Shown one piece after another: positions 1 to 7,786 of a stretch of DNA of 21,092 nucleotides. Each line of letters starts with the position of its first letter. The first letter of the stretch is position 1. This stretch comes from Sphingobacterium sp. (GTDB lineage Bacteria; Bacteroidota; Bacteroidia; Sphingobacteriales; Sphingobacteriaceae). A program made the position numbers and the translations under genes. The stretch is from NCBI GenBank assembly GCA_030146225.1, contig JASLCA010000319.1:1-21092 (forward strand), read 5' to 3'. The notes beneath the pieces are model-generated. The model had not been told where the DNA came from, ran no database searches, and saw nothing but the letters and a program-made list of their open reading frames with translations.

Positions 1-2374
1 CAAAGTTATTCTCCTCTACCTTACGTTGTGCACGCTCAATAGACTTGGTTAACATGCTGTGCTGCATCACTTCGCCTTCTTCAACGCCCATCTTCACCAT
101 AATATTGGAGATCCGCTCTGAAGCGAATAAGCGCATTAAGTTATCCTCTAGGGATACGAAGAACTGCGAAGATCCTGGGTCACCCTGACGTCCTGCACGA
201 CCACGTAACTGACGGTCAACACGACGCGACTCATGACGCTCGGTACCGATAATCGCTAGACCACCGACTTTCTTCACCTCATCAGTTAACTTAATATCCG
301 TACCCCGACCAGCCATGTTGGTGGCAATTGTTACTTGACCTGGATGACCAGCTTCGGCAACGATATCAGCCTCTTTCTGGTGTAGCTTTGCGTTTAATAC
401 ATTATGTTTAATACCACGCAACTTTAACATACGGCTCAGTAACTCTGAAATCTCAACAGAGGTGGTACCCACTAATACTGGACGTCCTTGCTCTGTCAAG
501 GTCTGAATCTCTTGCGCTACGGCATTGTATTTCTCACGGGCTGTACGGTAGATAAAATCTTGACGGTCATCACGTGAAATTGGTCTGTTTGTAGGGATAT
601 CCACTACATCCAGCTTATAGATTTCCCAAAGCTCACCCGCCTCTGTAGATGCAGTACCCGTCATCCCTGACAATTTATGGTACATACGGAAGTAGTTTTG
701 CAGGGTAATAGTCGCATAAGTCTGTGTAGCATCTTCTACCTTCACATTTTCCTTCGCTTCAATCGCTTGGTGTAAGCCATCCGAATAACGGCGACCATCC
801 ATAATACGACCTGTTTGCTCATCTACAATCTTCACTTTGCCTTCGTCCACGATATATTGATCATCGATCTCAAACAAGGTGTATGCTTTTAAGAGTTGGT
901 TAATAGAGTGAATACGCTCCGACTTAATGGAGTAATCACGCAATAACTCTTCCTTCTGCTGTGCCTTTTCTTCTAAAGAAAGATCAGCTCTTTCAATATC
1001 TGCAATCTCGGAGCCTACATCTGGTAGAATAAAGAAGGTTGGGTCCTCGCCTGAAGCAGTAATTAACTCAATTCCTTTCTCGGTAAGCTCTACTTGATTA
1101 TTTTTCTCATCAATTACAAAGAATAATTCCGAATCTACCTTTGGCATATTACGGTTTTGCTCTTGCATAAAGTGATTCTCCGTCTTCTGCAGGATCTGTC
1201 TGTGATTTGACTCCGACAAGAACTTGATCAATGCCTTATTCTTTGGTAGACCACGGAAAGCTCTTAATAAAGACATTCCGCCACGCTCTACATCTACGTC
1301 TCCCGCAGCGATTGCCTTCTTAGCCTCATTAAACACCGTGTTTACATAAGCTTTTTGAGCATTTACTAGACGTTCAATCCTTGGCTTCAACTGATAAAAC
1401 TCATGCTGATCGCCTCTAGGAATAGGTCCAGAGATAATCAATGGCGTACGCGCATCATCAATTAACACGGAATCCACCTCATCAATCATTGCATAATGTA
1501 ACTTGCCTTGCACCATAGCATCAGGCGTCTGTGTCATGTTGTCACGTAGGTAGTCAAAACCAAATTCGTTGTTCGTACCATATACAATATCGGACAAGTA
1601 TGCCTTTCTACGTTGAGGAGAGTTTGGCTGGTGCTTGTCAATACAGTCTACGCTTAAGCCGTGAAACTCAAACAATGGACCATTCCACTCCGAGTCACGA
1701 CGTGCTAGGTAATCATTCACCGTTACAATATGCACACCCTGTCCACTCAAAGCATTTAAATAGGTAGGCAATGTACCTACCAAGGTTTTACCCTCACCTG
1801 TAGACATCTCTGCAATACTTCCTTGATGCAATACAATACCCCCAATCAACTGCACATCATAGTGTACCATATTCCAGGTAACTTCTGAACCGGCAGCCAA
1901 CCAGGTGTTTTTCCAGATCGCTTTATCCCCTTGGATAAGCACGTTAGGCTTGCGTGAAGCCAACTCTCTGTCAAATTCGGTAGCAGTAACTTCTAGTGTT
2001 TTATTTTCGGAAAGTCTGCGTGCAGTTTCCTTAACAACAGCAAACCCCTCTGGAAGGATCTCTTTTAAAACTTCTTCAAGCTTTTTGTCACGGTCTTTGA
2101 CAAGCTTGTCAATCTTCTCATACAACTCAGTCTTTACACCCATATCCACATCATCCGCTTCGGCCTCTGCTTTAAGGGTTGCAATCTCTGTATCTATATC
2201 CGCTAAATATTCTTTAATTCTCTCTTTAAAGGAGCTTGTCTTAGCCCTAAGCTCATCGTTTGACAACGCAGACAACTTTTCGTACTCTTCCTTAATCTTG
2301 GTTACAATAGGTTGGATTGATTTAATATCTCGCTCTGACTTACTGCCAAATAATTTACTTAAAAATTTTAACAT
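1..2374 (-). CDS. secA: Preprotein translocase ATPase SecA (partial, C-terminus outside window)
   Basis: ATPase motor that drives unfolded preproteins through the SecYEG channel in the inner membrane. The 791 visible residues start at ATG 2374 (MLKFLSKLFG). Walker A MSTGEGKT begins at residue 190, the DEVD Walker B-type motif is at 298-301, and the second motor half shows NMAGRGTDI (686-694) and RQLRGRAGRQGDPGSSQFF (721-739). The preprotein cross-linking region lies between the two motor halves. Walker A sits about 90 residues later than in E. coli SecA because of a charged segment (about 50-100) and a further segment near 135-170; such insertions are usual in Bacteroidota, whose SecA is around 1,100 residues long. 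Roughly 300 residues (helical scaffold and C-terminal tail) are therefore missing beyond base 1. The gene lies downstream of mqnD on the same strand, but a TAAATTTG box at 2454-2461 suggests its own promoter. Identification is certain from the motifs. Confidence 0.98.
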   Translation of the reverse strand, partial: MLKFLSKLFGSKSERDIKSIQPIVTKIKEEYEKLSALSNDELRAKTSSFKERIKEYLADIDTEIATLKAEAEADDVDMGVKTELYEKIDKLVKDRDKKLEEVLKEILPEGFAVVKETARRLSENKTLEVTATEFDRELASRKPNVLIQGDKAIWKNTWLAAGSEVTWNMVHYDVQLIGGIVLHQGSIAEMSTGEGKTLVGTLPTYLNALSGQGVHIVTVNDYLARRDSEWNGPLFEFHGLSVDCIDKHQPNSPQRRKAYLSDIVYGTNNEFGFDYLRDNMTQTPDAMVQGKLHYAMIDEVDSVLIDDARTPLIISGPIPRGDQHEFYQLKPRIERLVNAQKAYVNTVFNEAKKAIAAGDVDVERGGMSLLRAFRGLPKNKALIKFLSESNHRQILQKTENHFMQEQNRNMPKVDSELFFVIDEKNNQVELTEKGIELITASGEDPTFFILPDVGSEIADIERADLSLEEKAQQKEELLRDYSIKSERIHSINQLLKAYTLFEIDDQYIVDEGKVKIVDEQTGRIMDGRRYSDGLHQAIEAKENVKVEDATQTYATITLQNYFRMYHKLSGMTGTASTEAGELWEIYKLDVVDIPTNRPISRDDRQDFIYRTAREKYNAVAQEIQTLTEQGRPVLVGTTSVEISELLSRMLKLRGIKHNVLNAKLHQKEADIVAEAGHPGQVTIATNMAGRGTDIKLTDEVKKVGGLAIIGTERHESRRVDRQLRGRAGRQGDPGSSQFFVSLEDNLMRLFASERISNIMVKMGVEEGEVMQHSMLTKSIERAQRKVEENNF

Positions 2375-2401
2375 AATATTTTTTTATATCTCAGTTATCG
2401 C

Positions 2402-2427
2402 TATACAATAATGACTCCAATTGTATA
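2402..2427 (-). promoter_or_regulatory. Perfect inverted repeat in the secA leader
   Basis: TATACAAT (2402-2409) and ATTGTATA (2420-2427) are perfect 8-base inverted arms around a 10-base spacer. They lie between the proposed secA promoter (2454-2461) and the secA start (2374), so the transcript could fold here or a dimeric regulator could bind. The arms are A/T-rich and the RNA hairpin would be weak. Its function is unknown. Confidence 0.4.
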
Positions 2428-2453
2428 TGGTAGACATTTTGTCACTAATCGGG

Positions 2454-2461
2454 CAAATTTA
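2454..2461 (-). promoter_or_regulatory. Probable secA -7 promoter element TAAATTTG
   Basis: On the minus strand this reads TAAATTTG, a perfect match to the Bacteroidota -7 consensus TAnnTTTG. It lies in the gap between mqnD and secA and would give a leader of about 70 nucleotides. No TTG box is seen at the expected spacing upstream, so the call rests on the -7 box and its position. Confidence 0.5.
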
Positions 2462-2507
2462 ATTATAAGATGTGATAACTAACAGGCTTATACGGTATTT
2501 TTTTACT

Positions 2508-3383
2508 TTAATCGGTTAAAAACAAATTTTCTGTTGACGCAGGCACAATTTTCAGCGCCTTTGCCTGATCAAATAGGTATTGAATGGCCCTCCGCCCTTC
2601 CTCACCTAGGTTTTCCGAATAACGATTTACGTACAGTTCTATATGTTTATACATCACTTCTTCTTGCATTTCCTGTGCATGTTCTCTAATATACGCTAAT
2701 CCAGACTTAGGATTAGCAAAAGCATAGCGAACACTTTCGCGCAGCAGGTTGTTTAGCTGTAGCTTCAGCTCCTTATTCAAGCTTCTCTTGACTACAATCC
2801 CGCCCAATGGGATTGGAAATCCAGTGCTTTTCTCCCAGAAATCGCCCAAGTCAACGAGCTTATGCAAGCCCTTGGCCTCATAGGTAAACCTATTTTCATG
2901 AATAATCAGCCCTACATCTATACGTCCCTCTAACAAAGCGGCCTCTATATCGGAGAATAGGAGCTCTACCTTGTTCTGTAAACCTGGGAAGGCAAGGCCT
3001 AATAAGAAGTTGGCGGTGGTAAATTTCCCAGGAATCCCGACCCGTATCTGCGCATCCGCCGCTGACAGCCCCGCTCCTGAAGCCAACTGCGCTTGCAGTC
3101 TAGCGACAAGGGCTGCATCCTTAGCGATCAACATGGGCCCTACACCAAAGCCTAAAGCACTCCCTGCATCCAGCAGCTCATAGTCCTTGACCGCATAGGC
3201 AAAGGCATGATAGCTCAACTTTGTGATATCCAAATCACCATTAAAGGCTTTTTGATTAAGTGTCTCTACATCCTGGTATTCAACCGCAAACTCCAATCCC
3301 CCGGTATCAATCTTATGATGTATCAGTGCATCGAATATAAAGGTATCATTCGGACAAGGAGAAAATCCAAGTGTAAGTTTCAT
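2508..3383 (-). CDS. mqnD: 1,4-dihydroxy-6-naphthoate synthase, MqnD (futalosine menaquinone pathway)
   Basis: Converts cyclic dehypoxanthine futalosine to 1,4-dihydroxy-6-naphthoate, the step that forms the naphthoate ring in the futalosine route to menaquinone; expected in the cytosol. The 291-residue product starts MKLTLGFSPCPNDTF, the family's N-terminal signature, and carries VGPMLIAKD (81-89), PGKFTTANFLLG (118-129) and IIHENRFTY (160-168). H162 of the last motif matches the histidine thought to be catalytic in MqnD structures. The length is normal, although an Ala-rich stretch at about 89-112 looks like a small insertion. The gene lies 37 bases after the small membrane protein gene and in the same direction, so it is probably read through from surE. 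No other mqn gene is in view. The related enzyme MqnA shares the fold, but the SPCPNDTF start and overall pattern favour MqnD. Confidence 0.93.
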   Translation of the reverse strand: MKLTLGFSPCPNDTFIFDALIHHKIDTGGLEFAVEYQDVETLNQKAFNGDLDITKLSYHAFAYAVKDYELLDAGSALGFGVGPMLIAKDAALVARLQAQLASGAGLSAADAQIRVGIPGKFTTANFLLGLAFPGLQNKVELLFSDIEAALLEGRIDVGLIIHENRFTYEAKGLHKLVDLGDFWEKSTGFPIPLGGIVVKRSLNKELKLQLNNLLRESVRYAFANPKSGLAYIREHAQEMQEEVMYKHIELYVNRYSENLGEEGRRAIQYLFDQAKALKIVPASTENLFLTD

Positions 3384-3420
3384 CTTCTGAAGGTATTAAT
3401 TCCTAAAATTAAAGGCTAGA

Positions 3421-3687
3421 TTAAACCCTAATTTTATGGGTATACAAAAATAAAATCAAGGCTAAAAAGGTAATCATCACTACCCCCTTAGCCACATTAT
3501 CCTTAAGCAAGGAAGGCCTATAAAACTGCCGCACAAGCAGCATATTCACCAAGACCGCAACTGCATAAAAGCCAATCTCTTTGCCACCAAATATACGTGT
3601 CGACAGGTCGGTATATTTTGTCAGCAAGAAGGCAATCAATGGGAATACAAGCCCAATCAAAAGCCCTACCCAAAAGCTATTTCTCAT
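3421..3687 (-). CDS. Small three-helix membrane protein of unknown function, coupled to surE
   Basis: An 88-residue hydrophobic protein, not assigned to a named family. Three membrane segments are visible, at about 5-23, 38-53 and 66-83, separated by short basic or polar loops (RIFGGKEIG and RQFYRPSLLKDN). It ends in the basic tail HKIRV and has no signal-peptide cleavage site or metal motif. Its ATG overlaps the surE stop codon in an ATGA (3684-3687), so translation is probably coupled to surE. mqnD follows 37 bases downstream. The tight coupling and membrane-protein composition argue for a real gene. Any functional link to SurE is inference from position only. Confidence 0.8.
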   Translation of the reverse strand: MRNSFWVGLLIGLVFPLIAFLLTKYTDLSTRIFGGKEIGFYAVAVLVNMLLVRQFYRPSLLKDNVAKGVVMITFLALILFLYTHKIRV

Positions 3688-4463
3688 TCTTCAATATCAA
3701 AACTCCAGGAGTTAATCTCCGGGATAGCATGGTGTGCAGTCATATCAAACTGAGTTGGCACAATAGAGACATAGCCGCTATGCAAGGCAAAGACATCCGT
3801 CTCTTCTCCACGATCATTCAGCTCAAACTTGCCCGTCATCCAGTAATAATCTCTTTCGTAGGGATCCGATCTTTCCTCAAACTCCTCTACCCAACTGCCA
3901 TTTGCCTGTCGGCATATTTTAATGCCCTTTATATCTTCCCCCTTCGGAAAGTTAACATTCAACAGGGTATTCTTTGGAAGTCCATTTTTAAGTACTTCTT
4001 GGGTAATTCCCAAGACATACGGCCTACAGAATGAAAAATCCGCTTGACTAGAGAAGTCATCCAAAGAAAATCCAATGGACGGAATCCCTTCAATAGCCCC
4101 CTCAACCGCAGCGGACATCGTCCCTGAGTAAAGCACATTAATAGAATAATTTAAGCCATGATTTATCCCAGAAACACAGATATCTGGCTTCTTACCCTTG
4201 TATATCTTATGAATTGCGAGCTTAACACAGTCTACAGGCGTCCCAGAACATTTATACATCTCCACTCCCTCGTAGAGATCTACCTTGTCCAAGCGCAAGG
4301 GCCTTCCAATTGTTATGGCATGCCCCATGCCGGATTGAGGGCTATCGGGTGCTACCACGACTACATTGCCCAGCTTTTTCATCTCCTCGAGCAAAGCCTT
4401 GATACCTGTAGCGGTAATGCCATCATCGTTTACAACGAGAATTTCTATTTGCTTGTCTGCCAT
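3684..4463 (-). CDS. surE: 5'/3'-nucleotidase SurE
   Basis: Metal-dependent phosphatase that removes phosphate from nucleoside 5'- and 3'-monophosphates and is associated with stationary-phase survival; cytosolic. The 259-residue protein opens with ILVVNDDGI and carries VVVAPDSPQSGMGHAIT (35-51) and CVSGINHGLNYS (96-107). The metal ligands are all present: D13, D14, S44 and N101. Length and motif order are normal. It appears to be the first gene of a minus-strand unit (surE, small membrane protein, mqnD). A TAAATTCG sequence on the minus strand at 4468-4475, one mismatch from TAnnTTTG, may be its -7 box; it would make the leader extremely short. metZ diverges on the other side of a 175-base A/T-rich gap. 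Confidence 0.96.
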   Translation of the reverse strand: MADKQIEILVVNDDGITATGIKALLEEMKKLGNVVVVAPDSPQSGMGHAITIGRPLRLDKVDLYEGVEMYKCSGTPVDCVKLAIHKIYKGKKPDICVSGINHGLNYSINVLYSGTMSAAVEGAIEGIPSIGFSLDDFSSQADFSFCRPYVLGITQEVLKNGLPKNTLLNVNFPKGEDIKGIKICRQANGSWVEEFEERSDPYERDYYWMTGKFELNDRGEETDVFALHSGYVSIVPTQFDMTAHHAIPEINSWSFDIEE

Positions 4464-4624
4464 ACTGCGAATTTATAAAAAAATAGTGCCATCGCCATAG
4501 CTTATACTTGTTCTTCCAGCAAATAAGATAAAATTTAAGACATTTAGCTTCGGCATAAAAGCCTAAGGTCTTGTTTAAATTGAAAAAAAAATAAAATATA
4601 CTAAACTAGTAGACGAAAAAAAAT

Positions 4625-4632
4625 TAAATTTG
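4625..4632 (+). promoter_or_regulatory. Probable metZ -7 promoter element TAAATTTG
   Basis: Perfect TAnnTTTG match just upstream of the metZ ATG at 4639, preceded by A-tracts (4573-4581 and 4615-4623) that could act as an upstream activating stretch. Only 6 bases separate the box from the ATG, so initiation at the usual distance would give a leaderless or nearly leaderless mRNA. There is no TTG -33 box at about 20 bases. Confidence 0.5.
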
Positions 4633-4638
4633 CTCATC

Positions 4639-5811
4639 ATGAAGAAAGATCAGTCCAAAATCATTAGAGAGCAAGCACCACGCTCTGCTACTCGAGAGCA
4701 CTCGGTGCCTTTGTACTTAACCTCGAGCTTTATTTTCGACAGTGCAGAACAGGGGCGTGCTATATTCGCAGATGAAGAGCCTGGCATGATATACTCCCGC
4801 TACTCCAACCCCAATACCAGCGAGCTTATCAATAAGGTATGCATCCTGGAAGCTGCCGAGGCGGGCTTAACCTTTGCAACAGGGATGGCGGCAGTCTTTG
4901 GCTCTTTTGCAGGCATTATCAAAAGCGGGGATCATATTGTTTCTTCGAAGGCTATCTTTGGATCCACACATCAGCTGTTTACCCAGCTATTCCCAAGATG
5001 GGGCGTCAGCACAACCTATGTAAATGCAGTGGACAATGCGGCATGGGAAAATGCAATTCAGCCCAACACTAAGATTATTTTCTTAGAATCTCCATCCAAC
5101 CCGGGCTTAGAATTAGCCGATTTGGAATTCCTAGGAGGACTGAAGAAGAAATACCCACATATCCTTTTCTTTATTGACAACTGCTTTGCTACGCCTTACC
5201 TTCAAAAGCCCCTACAATACGGCTTTGACCTCTCTATTCACTCCGCTACAAAATATATGGATGGCCAGGGACGCGTGCTTGGAGGGCTAGCTGTAGGTAA
5301 AAAATCTTTAATAGATGAGCTTATGTTCTTTATTCGACATACTGGCCCTGCCCTTTCTCCTTTTAATGCTTGGACCATCTCCAAAAGCCTAGACACCCTG
5401 GGCTTGCGCATGGACAGACACTGCTCCAATGCGCTCGCATTGGCAGAAACATTAGCTATTCACGAGGAGATTGTTAAGGTCAATTACCCCTTCCTTCCGG
5501 CACACCCACAGTACGAGCTTGCTAAAAAGCAGATGAAGGCTGGAGGAGGAATTGTAACCTTTGAGGTTAAGGGGGGCCGAGAGCGAGCATTTGCATTCTT
5601 GGACGCCTTAAACATGATCCTGTACACCTCAAACTTAGGGGACGCGCGATCTATTGCCACCCACCCTGCCTCAACGACCCACTCAAAACTAAAGGCGGAA
5701 GAGCGGCTGGAGCTTGGCATCAGACCGGGAACAGTAAGACTTTCTGTAGGCCTTGAAGACAAGGATGATATTATAGCAGACATCCTGCAAGCATTGGCCG
5801 CTACAAAATAA
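4639..5811 (+). CDS. metZ: O-succinylhomoserine sulfhydrylase-type trans-sulfuration enzyme (MetZ-like)
   Basis: PLP-dependent enzyme of the Cys/Met metabolism family, expected to add sulfide to an activated homoserine to form homocysteine for methionine synthesis; cytosolic. I start at ATG 4639 (MKKDQSKIIREQAPRS), giving 390 residues; an in-frame TTG at 4630 lies inside the proposed promoter and is unlikely. Seen in order: YSRYSNPN near 55-62, SGDHIVSSKAIFGSTHQLF around 96-114, FIDNCFATPYLQKP with the PLP-ring aspartate D180, and the Schiff-base lysine K205 in SATKYMDGQGRVLGG. The KYMDGQGR context and FGSTHQLF resemble MetZ more than MetB or MetC. O-acetylhomoserine as substrate or cystathionine gamma-synthase activity cannot be excluded from sequence. 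It is a single gene, convergent with tpx. No riboswitch fits in the short leader. Confidence 0.88.
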   Translation: MKKDQSKIIREQAPRSATREHSVPLYLTSSFIFDSAEQGRAIFADEEPGMIYSRYSNPNTSELINKVCILEAAEAGLTFATGMAAVFGSFAGIIKSGDHIVSSKAIFGSTHQLFTQLFPRWGVSTTYVNAVDNAAWENAIQPNTKIIFLESPSNPGLELADLEFLGGLKKKYPHILFFIDNCFATPYLQKPLQYGFDLSIHSATKYMDGQGRVLGGLAVGKKSLIDELMFFIRHTGPALSPFNAWTISKSLDTLGLRMDRHCSNALALAETLAIHEEIVKVNYPFLPAHPQYELAKKQMKAGGGIVTFEVKGGRERAFAFLDALNMILYTSNLGDARSIATHPASTTHSKLKAEERLELGIRPGTVRLSVGLEDKDDIIADILQALAATK

Positions 5812-5840
5812 GGCTTCCTACTCAAGAGCAAGAAGCCTTA
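5809..5840. terminator. Hairpin between convergent metZ and tpx, possible bidirectional terminator
   Basis: TAAGGCTTC (5809-5817) and GAAGCCTTA (5832-5840) form a perfect 9-base-pair stem with a 14-base loop. The stem begins within the metZ stop codon. Neither side has a long T-run, so this is a moderate candidate for stopping transcription from both convergent genes. Confidence 0.5.
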
Positions 5841-5893
5841 TTAACGCGTGGGTTATCGTCTACAACGACAACCTACAAAATAGCTGATAAAGA

Positions 5894-6391
5894 TTACAAG
5901 GCTGCTAAAGCCGCCTTATAATCAGGCTCTTCAGTAGTCTCCGCAACTTGCTCTGTATAGACCACCTTGCCGGACTCATCAATAACAACTACTGAACGGC
6001 TTAATAAGCCCTCCAAAGGTCCATCAACCAACTTCAAAGCATAAGCATCTGAAAAGTTTGAATCCTTATATTCCGACAATGTAATTACATTGTCAATGCC
6101 TTCTGCTGCACAAAAGCGGGACTGCGCAAAAGGCAAGTCCTTAGAGATGCATAATACCACCGTATTCTCCAATGCGGCAGCCTCTACATTAAACTTGCGC
6201 ACAGATGCTGCACAGGTACCCGTATCAATACTTGGGAAGATATTTAAGATAACTTTCTTGCCTGCAAAATCTTTTAAATGCTTACTCGACAAGTCGCCAG
6301 CTGTAAGCTCAAAAGCTGGAGCTTGCTCACCCAAAGCTGGTAAACTACCCGCTGTATTAACTGTAGCTCCTTTAAATGTTATTTTAGCCAT
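5894..6391 (-). CDS. tpx: Thiol peroxidase Tpx (atypical 2-Cys peroxiredoxin)
   Basis: Reduces hydrogen peroxide and organic or lipid hydroperoxides, normally with thioredoxin as electron donor. The 165-residue protein has the standard Tpx length and layout: MAKITFKGATVNTAGSLP, then FPSIDTGTCAASVRKF with peroxidatic C60 and T57, then DLPFAQSRFCAAEGI with resolving C94, and the conserved arginine R132 in LLSRSVVVID. C81 is an additional cysteine that is not part of the catalytic pair. The start at ATG 6391 is supported by the family-typical N-terminus. It is monocistronic, convergent with metZ, and divergent from the FadL-like gene across 169 bases. I did not find a convincing TAnnTTTG box for it. 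Confidence 0.97.
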   Translation of the reverse strand: MAKITFKGATVNTAGSLPALGEQAPAFELTAGDLSSKHLKDFAGKKVILNIFPSIDTGTCAASVRKFNVEAAALENTVVLCISKDLPFAQSRFCAAEGIDNVITLSEYKDSNFSDAYALKLVDGPLEGLLSRSVVVIDESGKVVYTEQVAETTEEPDYKAALAAL

Positions 6392-6483
6392 GATTGAATT
6401 TTTAAATTTATATAAAACGTTAAGATACAGAATTTATTCAAAAAATTAAGGTTAAAAAATTGTTATTATTTTTCGCCAAAAAT

Positions 6484-6514
6484 TTGCGAATCCCTCCAAA
6501 AAAAGCTATGTTAG
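6484..6514 (+). promoter_or_regulatory. Candidate promoter of the FadL-like/GDSL unit (TTG, 20 bases, TATGTTAG)
   Basis: TTG at 6484-6486 and TATGTTAG at 6507-6514 are separated by 20 bases, the same spacing as the osmC and 20131-20161 promoters here. The -7 box differs from TAnnTTTG at one base. The expected transcription start lies shortly after 6514, inside the dyad described at 6510-6546. Confidence 0.4.
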
Positions 6515-6546
6515 CATATTATTATTTTAATAATGCATACGCTAAC
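6510..6546. promoter_or_regulatory. Dyad GTTAGC / GCTAAC over the proposed promoter start
   Basis: GTTAGC (6510-6515) and GCTAAC (6541-6546) are perfect inverted arms around a 25-base A/T-rich core that itself contains opposed ATTATT and AATAAT tracts. The left arm overlaps the proposed -7 box and the right arm ends 14 bases before the ATG at 6561. This placement suits a repressor operator or a leader hairpin. No regulator gene is nearby to name. Confidence 0.4.
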
Positions 6547-6560
6547 CAAACCACATTCGT

Positions 6561-7781
6561 ATGAAAAGATTACTAATTGGATTAGTCCTTGCAAGCCCTA
6601 CACTTGTCCTGGCTCAAGGATCTCAAGTAAACACACAAAGCCCTAAGGCTGTAGGGATGTCTGGTGCAGGATCAGCATTATTTGTTGATGAATCATCTAT
6701 ATTCTACAACCCTGGCGCACTATCCAAGATGGACCACAATAGTGTATCTCTAGGAGCGAGCGCCGTTATGTACCGTTCAGCCTTTAGCGAGGTAAACAGC
6801 GTAGATGTACATAAGACAAAGTTTCAAATCACCCCTCCATTTTCAGTATTCGCAACCTTTGGCCCTAAAGATGCCAAATGGAAAGCTGGACTAGGGGTCT
6901 ACACACCCTTTGGAGGAGCGGTAGACTGGGGAGACCAGTGGCCAGGCAAGTACGAACTGAACTCGCTACAGATGCGAGCCATCTATATACAACCTACCAT
7001 TAGCTATAAGCTTACTGAAAAGTTGGGTATTGGAGCAGGCTTTGTGTACAACATAGGCTTGGTAGACCTCGCACGCTCACTGCCTACATCTTTTCCTGAT
7101 GGTACTGCTGGAAAAGCTGAACTTTCAGGTGTAGGCTCAGGCCTTGGCTACAACTTAGGAGCACACTACAACTTTGACAATAAATTGGCAATCTCCTTAA
7201 GCTATAGATCAAAGGTGGTTACCAAACTAAAAAATGGGGATGCCGAATTCACCGTCCCTCCAGCCTTGGCGACCTCCTTTCCGACGACAACCTTTAATGC
7301 GGAACTTCCCTTGCCGGCATCAATAAACTTAGGCGTTAGCTTCCCAACGAGCGATAGGCTTGCCTTCGCTGCTGATGGAACCTTTATCAAATATGACATC
7401 TACAAGGAGTTATTCTTTGATTACAAGGATAATACGGATGCATTAAAAGATACCAAACAGCCGAAAAACTATAAAAATGCATTCTCCGGAAAAGTTGGCG
7501 CAAACTACAAAACCACGGACAATCTAGACCTTCGCGCTGGGCTTGGCTATGTATTTACCCCAGTCCGCAGTGAGTTTGTATCGGCGGAAACCCCAGACAA
7601 TGATAGATTTATGGCCTCCGCTGGCTTTACCTATGCCGTTTCGGACAAATGGTCTTTTACAGGAGCATACGTTTTTCAGCACCTGATTAAAAGAACGGTA
7701 ACAAGTCTGGACTCCCAACTTTCAGGGACCTATGAAACCAACATTCACGCGCCGAGTATTTCGTTAACTTATAAATGGTAA
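6561..7781 (+). CDS. Outer-membrane OmpP1/FadL/TodX-family transporter
   Basis: Predicted 14-strand-type beta-barrel for uptake of hydrophobic molecules such as long-chain fatty acids across the outer membrane. The 406-residue precursor starts MKRLLIGLVLASPTLVLAQG, a signal peptide with likely cleavage after the VLA at 16-18. The next segment, SPKAVGMSGAGSALFVDESS followed by IFYNPGALSKM, corresponds to the plug-like N-terminus with the NPA/NPG motif of the family. Alternating hydrophobic strands follow and the chain ends in an aromatic residue (SLTYKW), as expected for Bam-dependent barrels. The GDSL lipoprotein gene begins at the stop codon, so the two are translationally coupled. The substrate is not readable from sequence; related genes have been labelled hemin receptor or aromatic hydrocarbon transporter. 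Confidence 0.9.
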   Translation: MKRLLIGLVLASPTLVLAQGSQVNTQSPKAVGMSGAGSALFVDESSIFYNPGALSKMDHNSVSLGASAVMYRSAFSEVNSVDVHKTKFQITPPFSVFATFGPKDAKWKAGLGVYTPFGGAVDWGDQWPGKYELNSLQMRAIYIQPTISYKLTEKLGIGAGFVYNIGLVDLARSLPTSFPDGTAGKAELSGVGSGLGYNLGAHYNFDNKLAISLSYRSKVVTKLKNGDAEFTVPPALATSFPTTTFNAELPLPASINLGVSFPTSDRLAFAADGTFIKYDIYKELFFDYKDNTDALKDTKQPKNYKNAFSGKVGANYKTTDNLDLRAGLGYVFTPVRSEFVSAETPDNDRFMASAGFTYAVSDKWSFTGAYVFQHLIKRTVTSLDSQLSGTYETNIHAPSISLTYKW

Positions 7782-7786
7782 TGACG

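Noticed and set aside
1905..2411. Open frame of 168 codons on the plus strand opposite the secA N-terminus
   Set aside because: Ser/Leu-rich low-complexity translation exactly antisense to a certain gene, with no family resemblance and no promoter; a shadow frame.
3445..3452. TATTTTTG on the minus strand as a separate mqnD promoter
   Set aside because: It matches TAnnTTTG but sits in an A-run inside the end of the upstream gene with no -33 box; chance is likely.
3597..4034. Open frame of 145 codons on the plus strand opposite surE
   Set aside because: Antisense to the SurE coding sequence and the small membrane protein gene; composition does not look like a protein family.
4630..4638. In-frame TTG as upstream start for metZ
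   Set aside because: It lies inside the TAAATTTG box. The ATG at 4639 fits the family N-terminus better.
4464..4638. Possible SAM riboswitch ahead of metZ
   Set aside because: The gap is A/T-rich without the stems of a SAM riboswitch, and the promoter lies only a few bases before the ATG.
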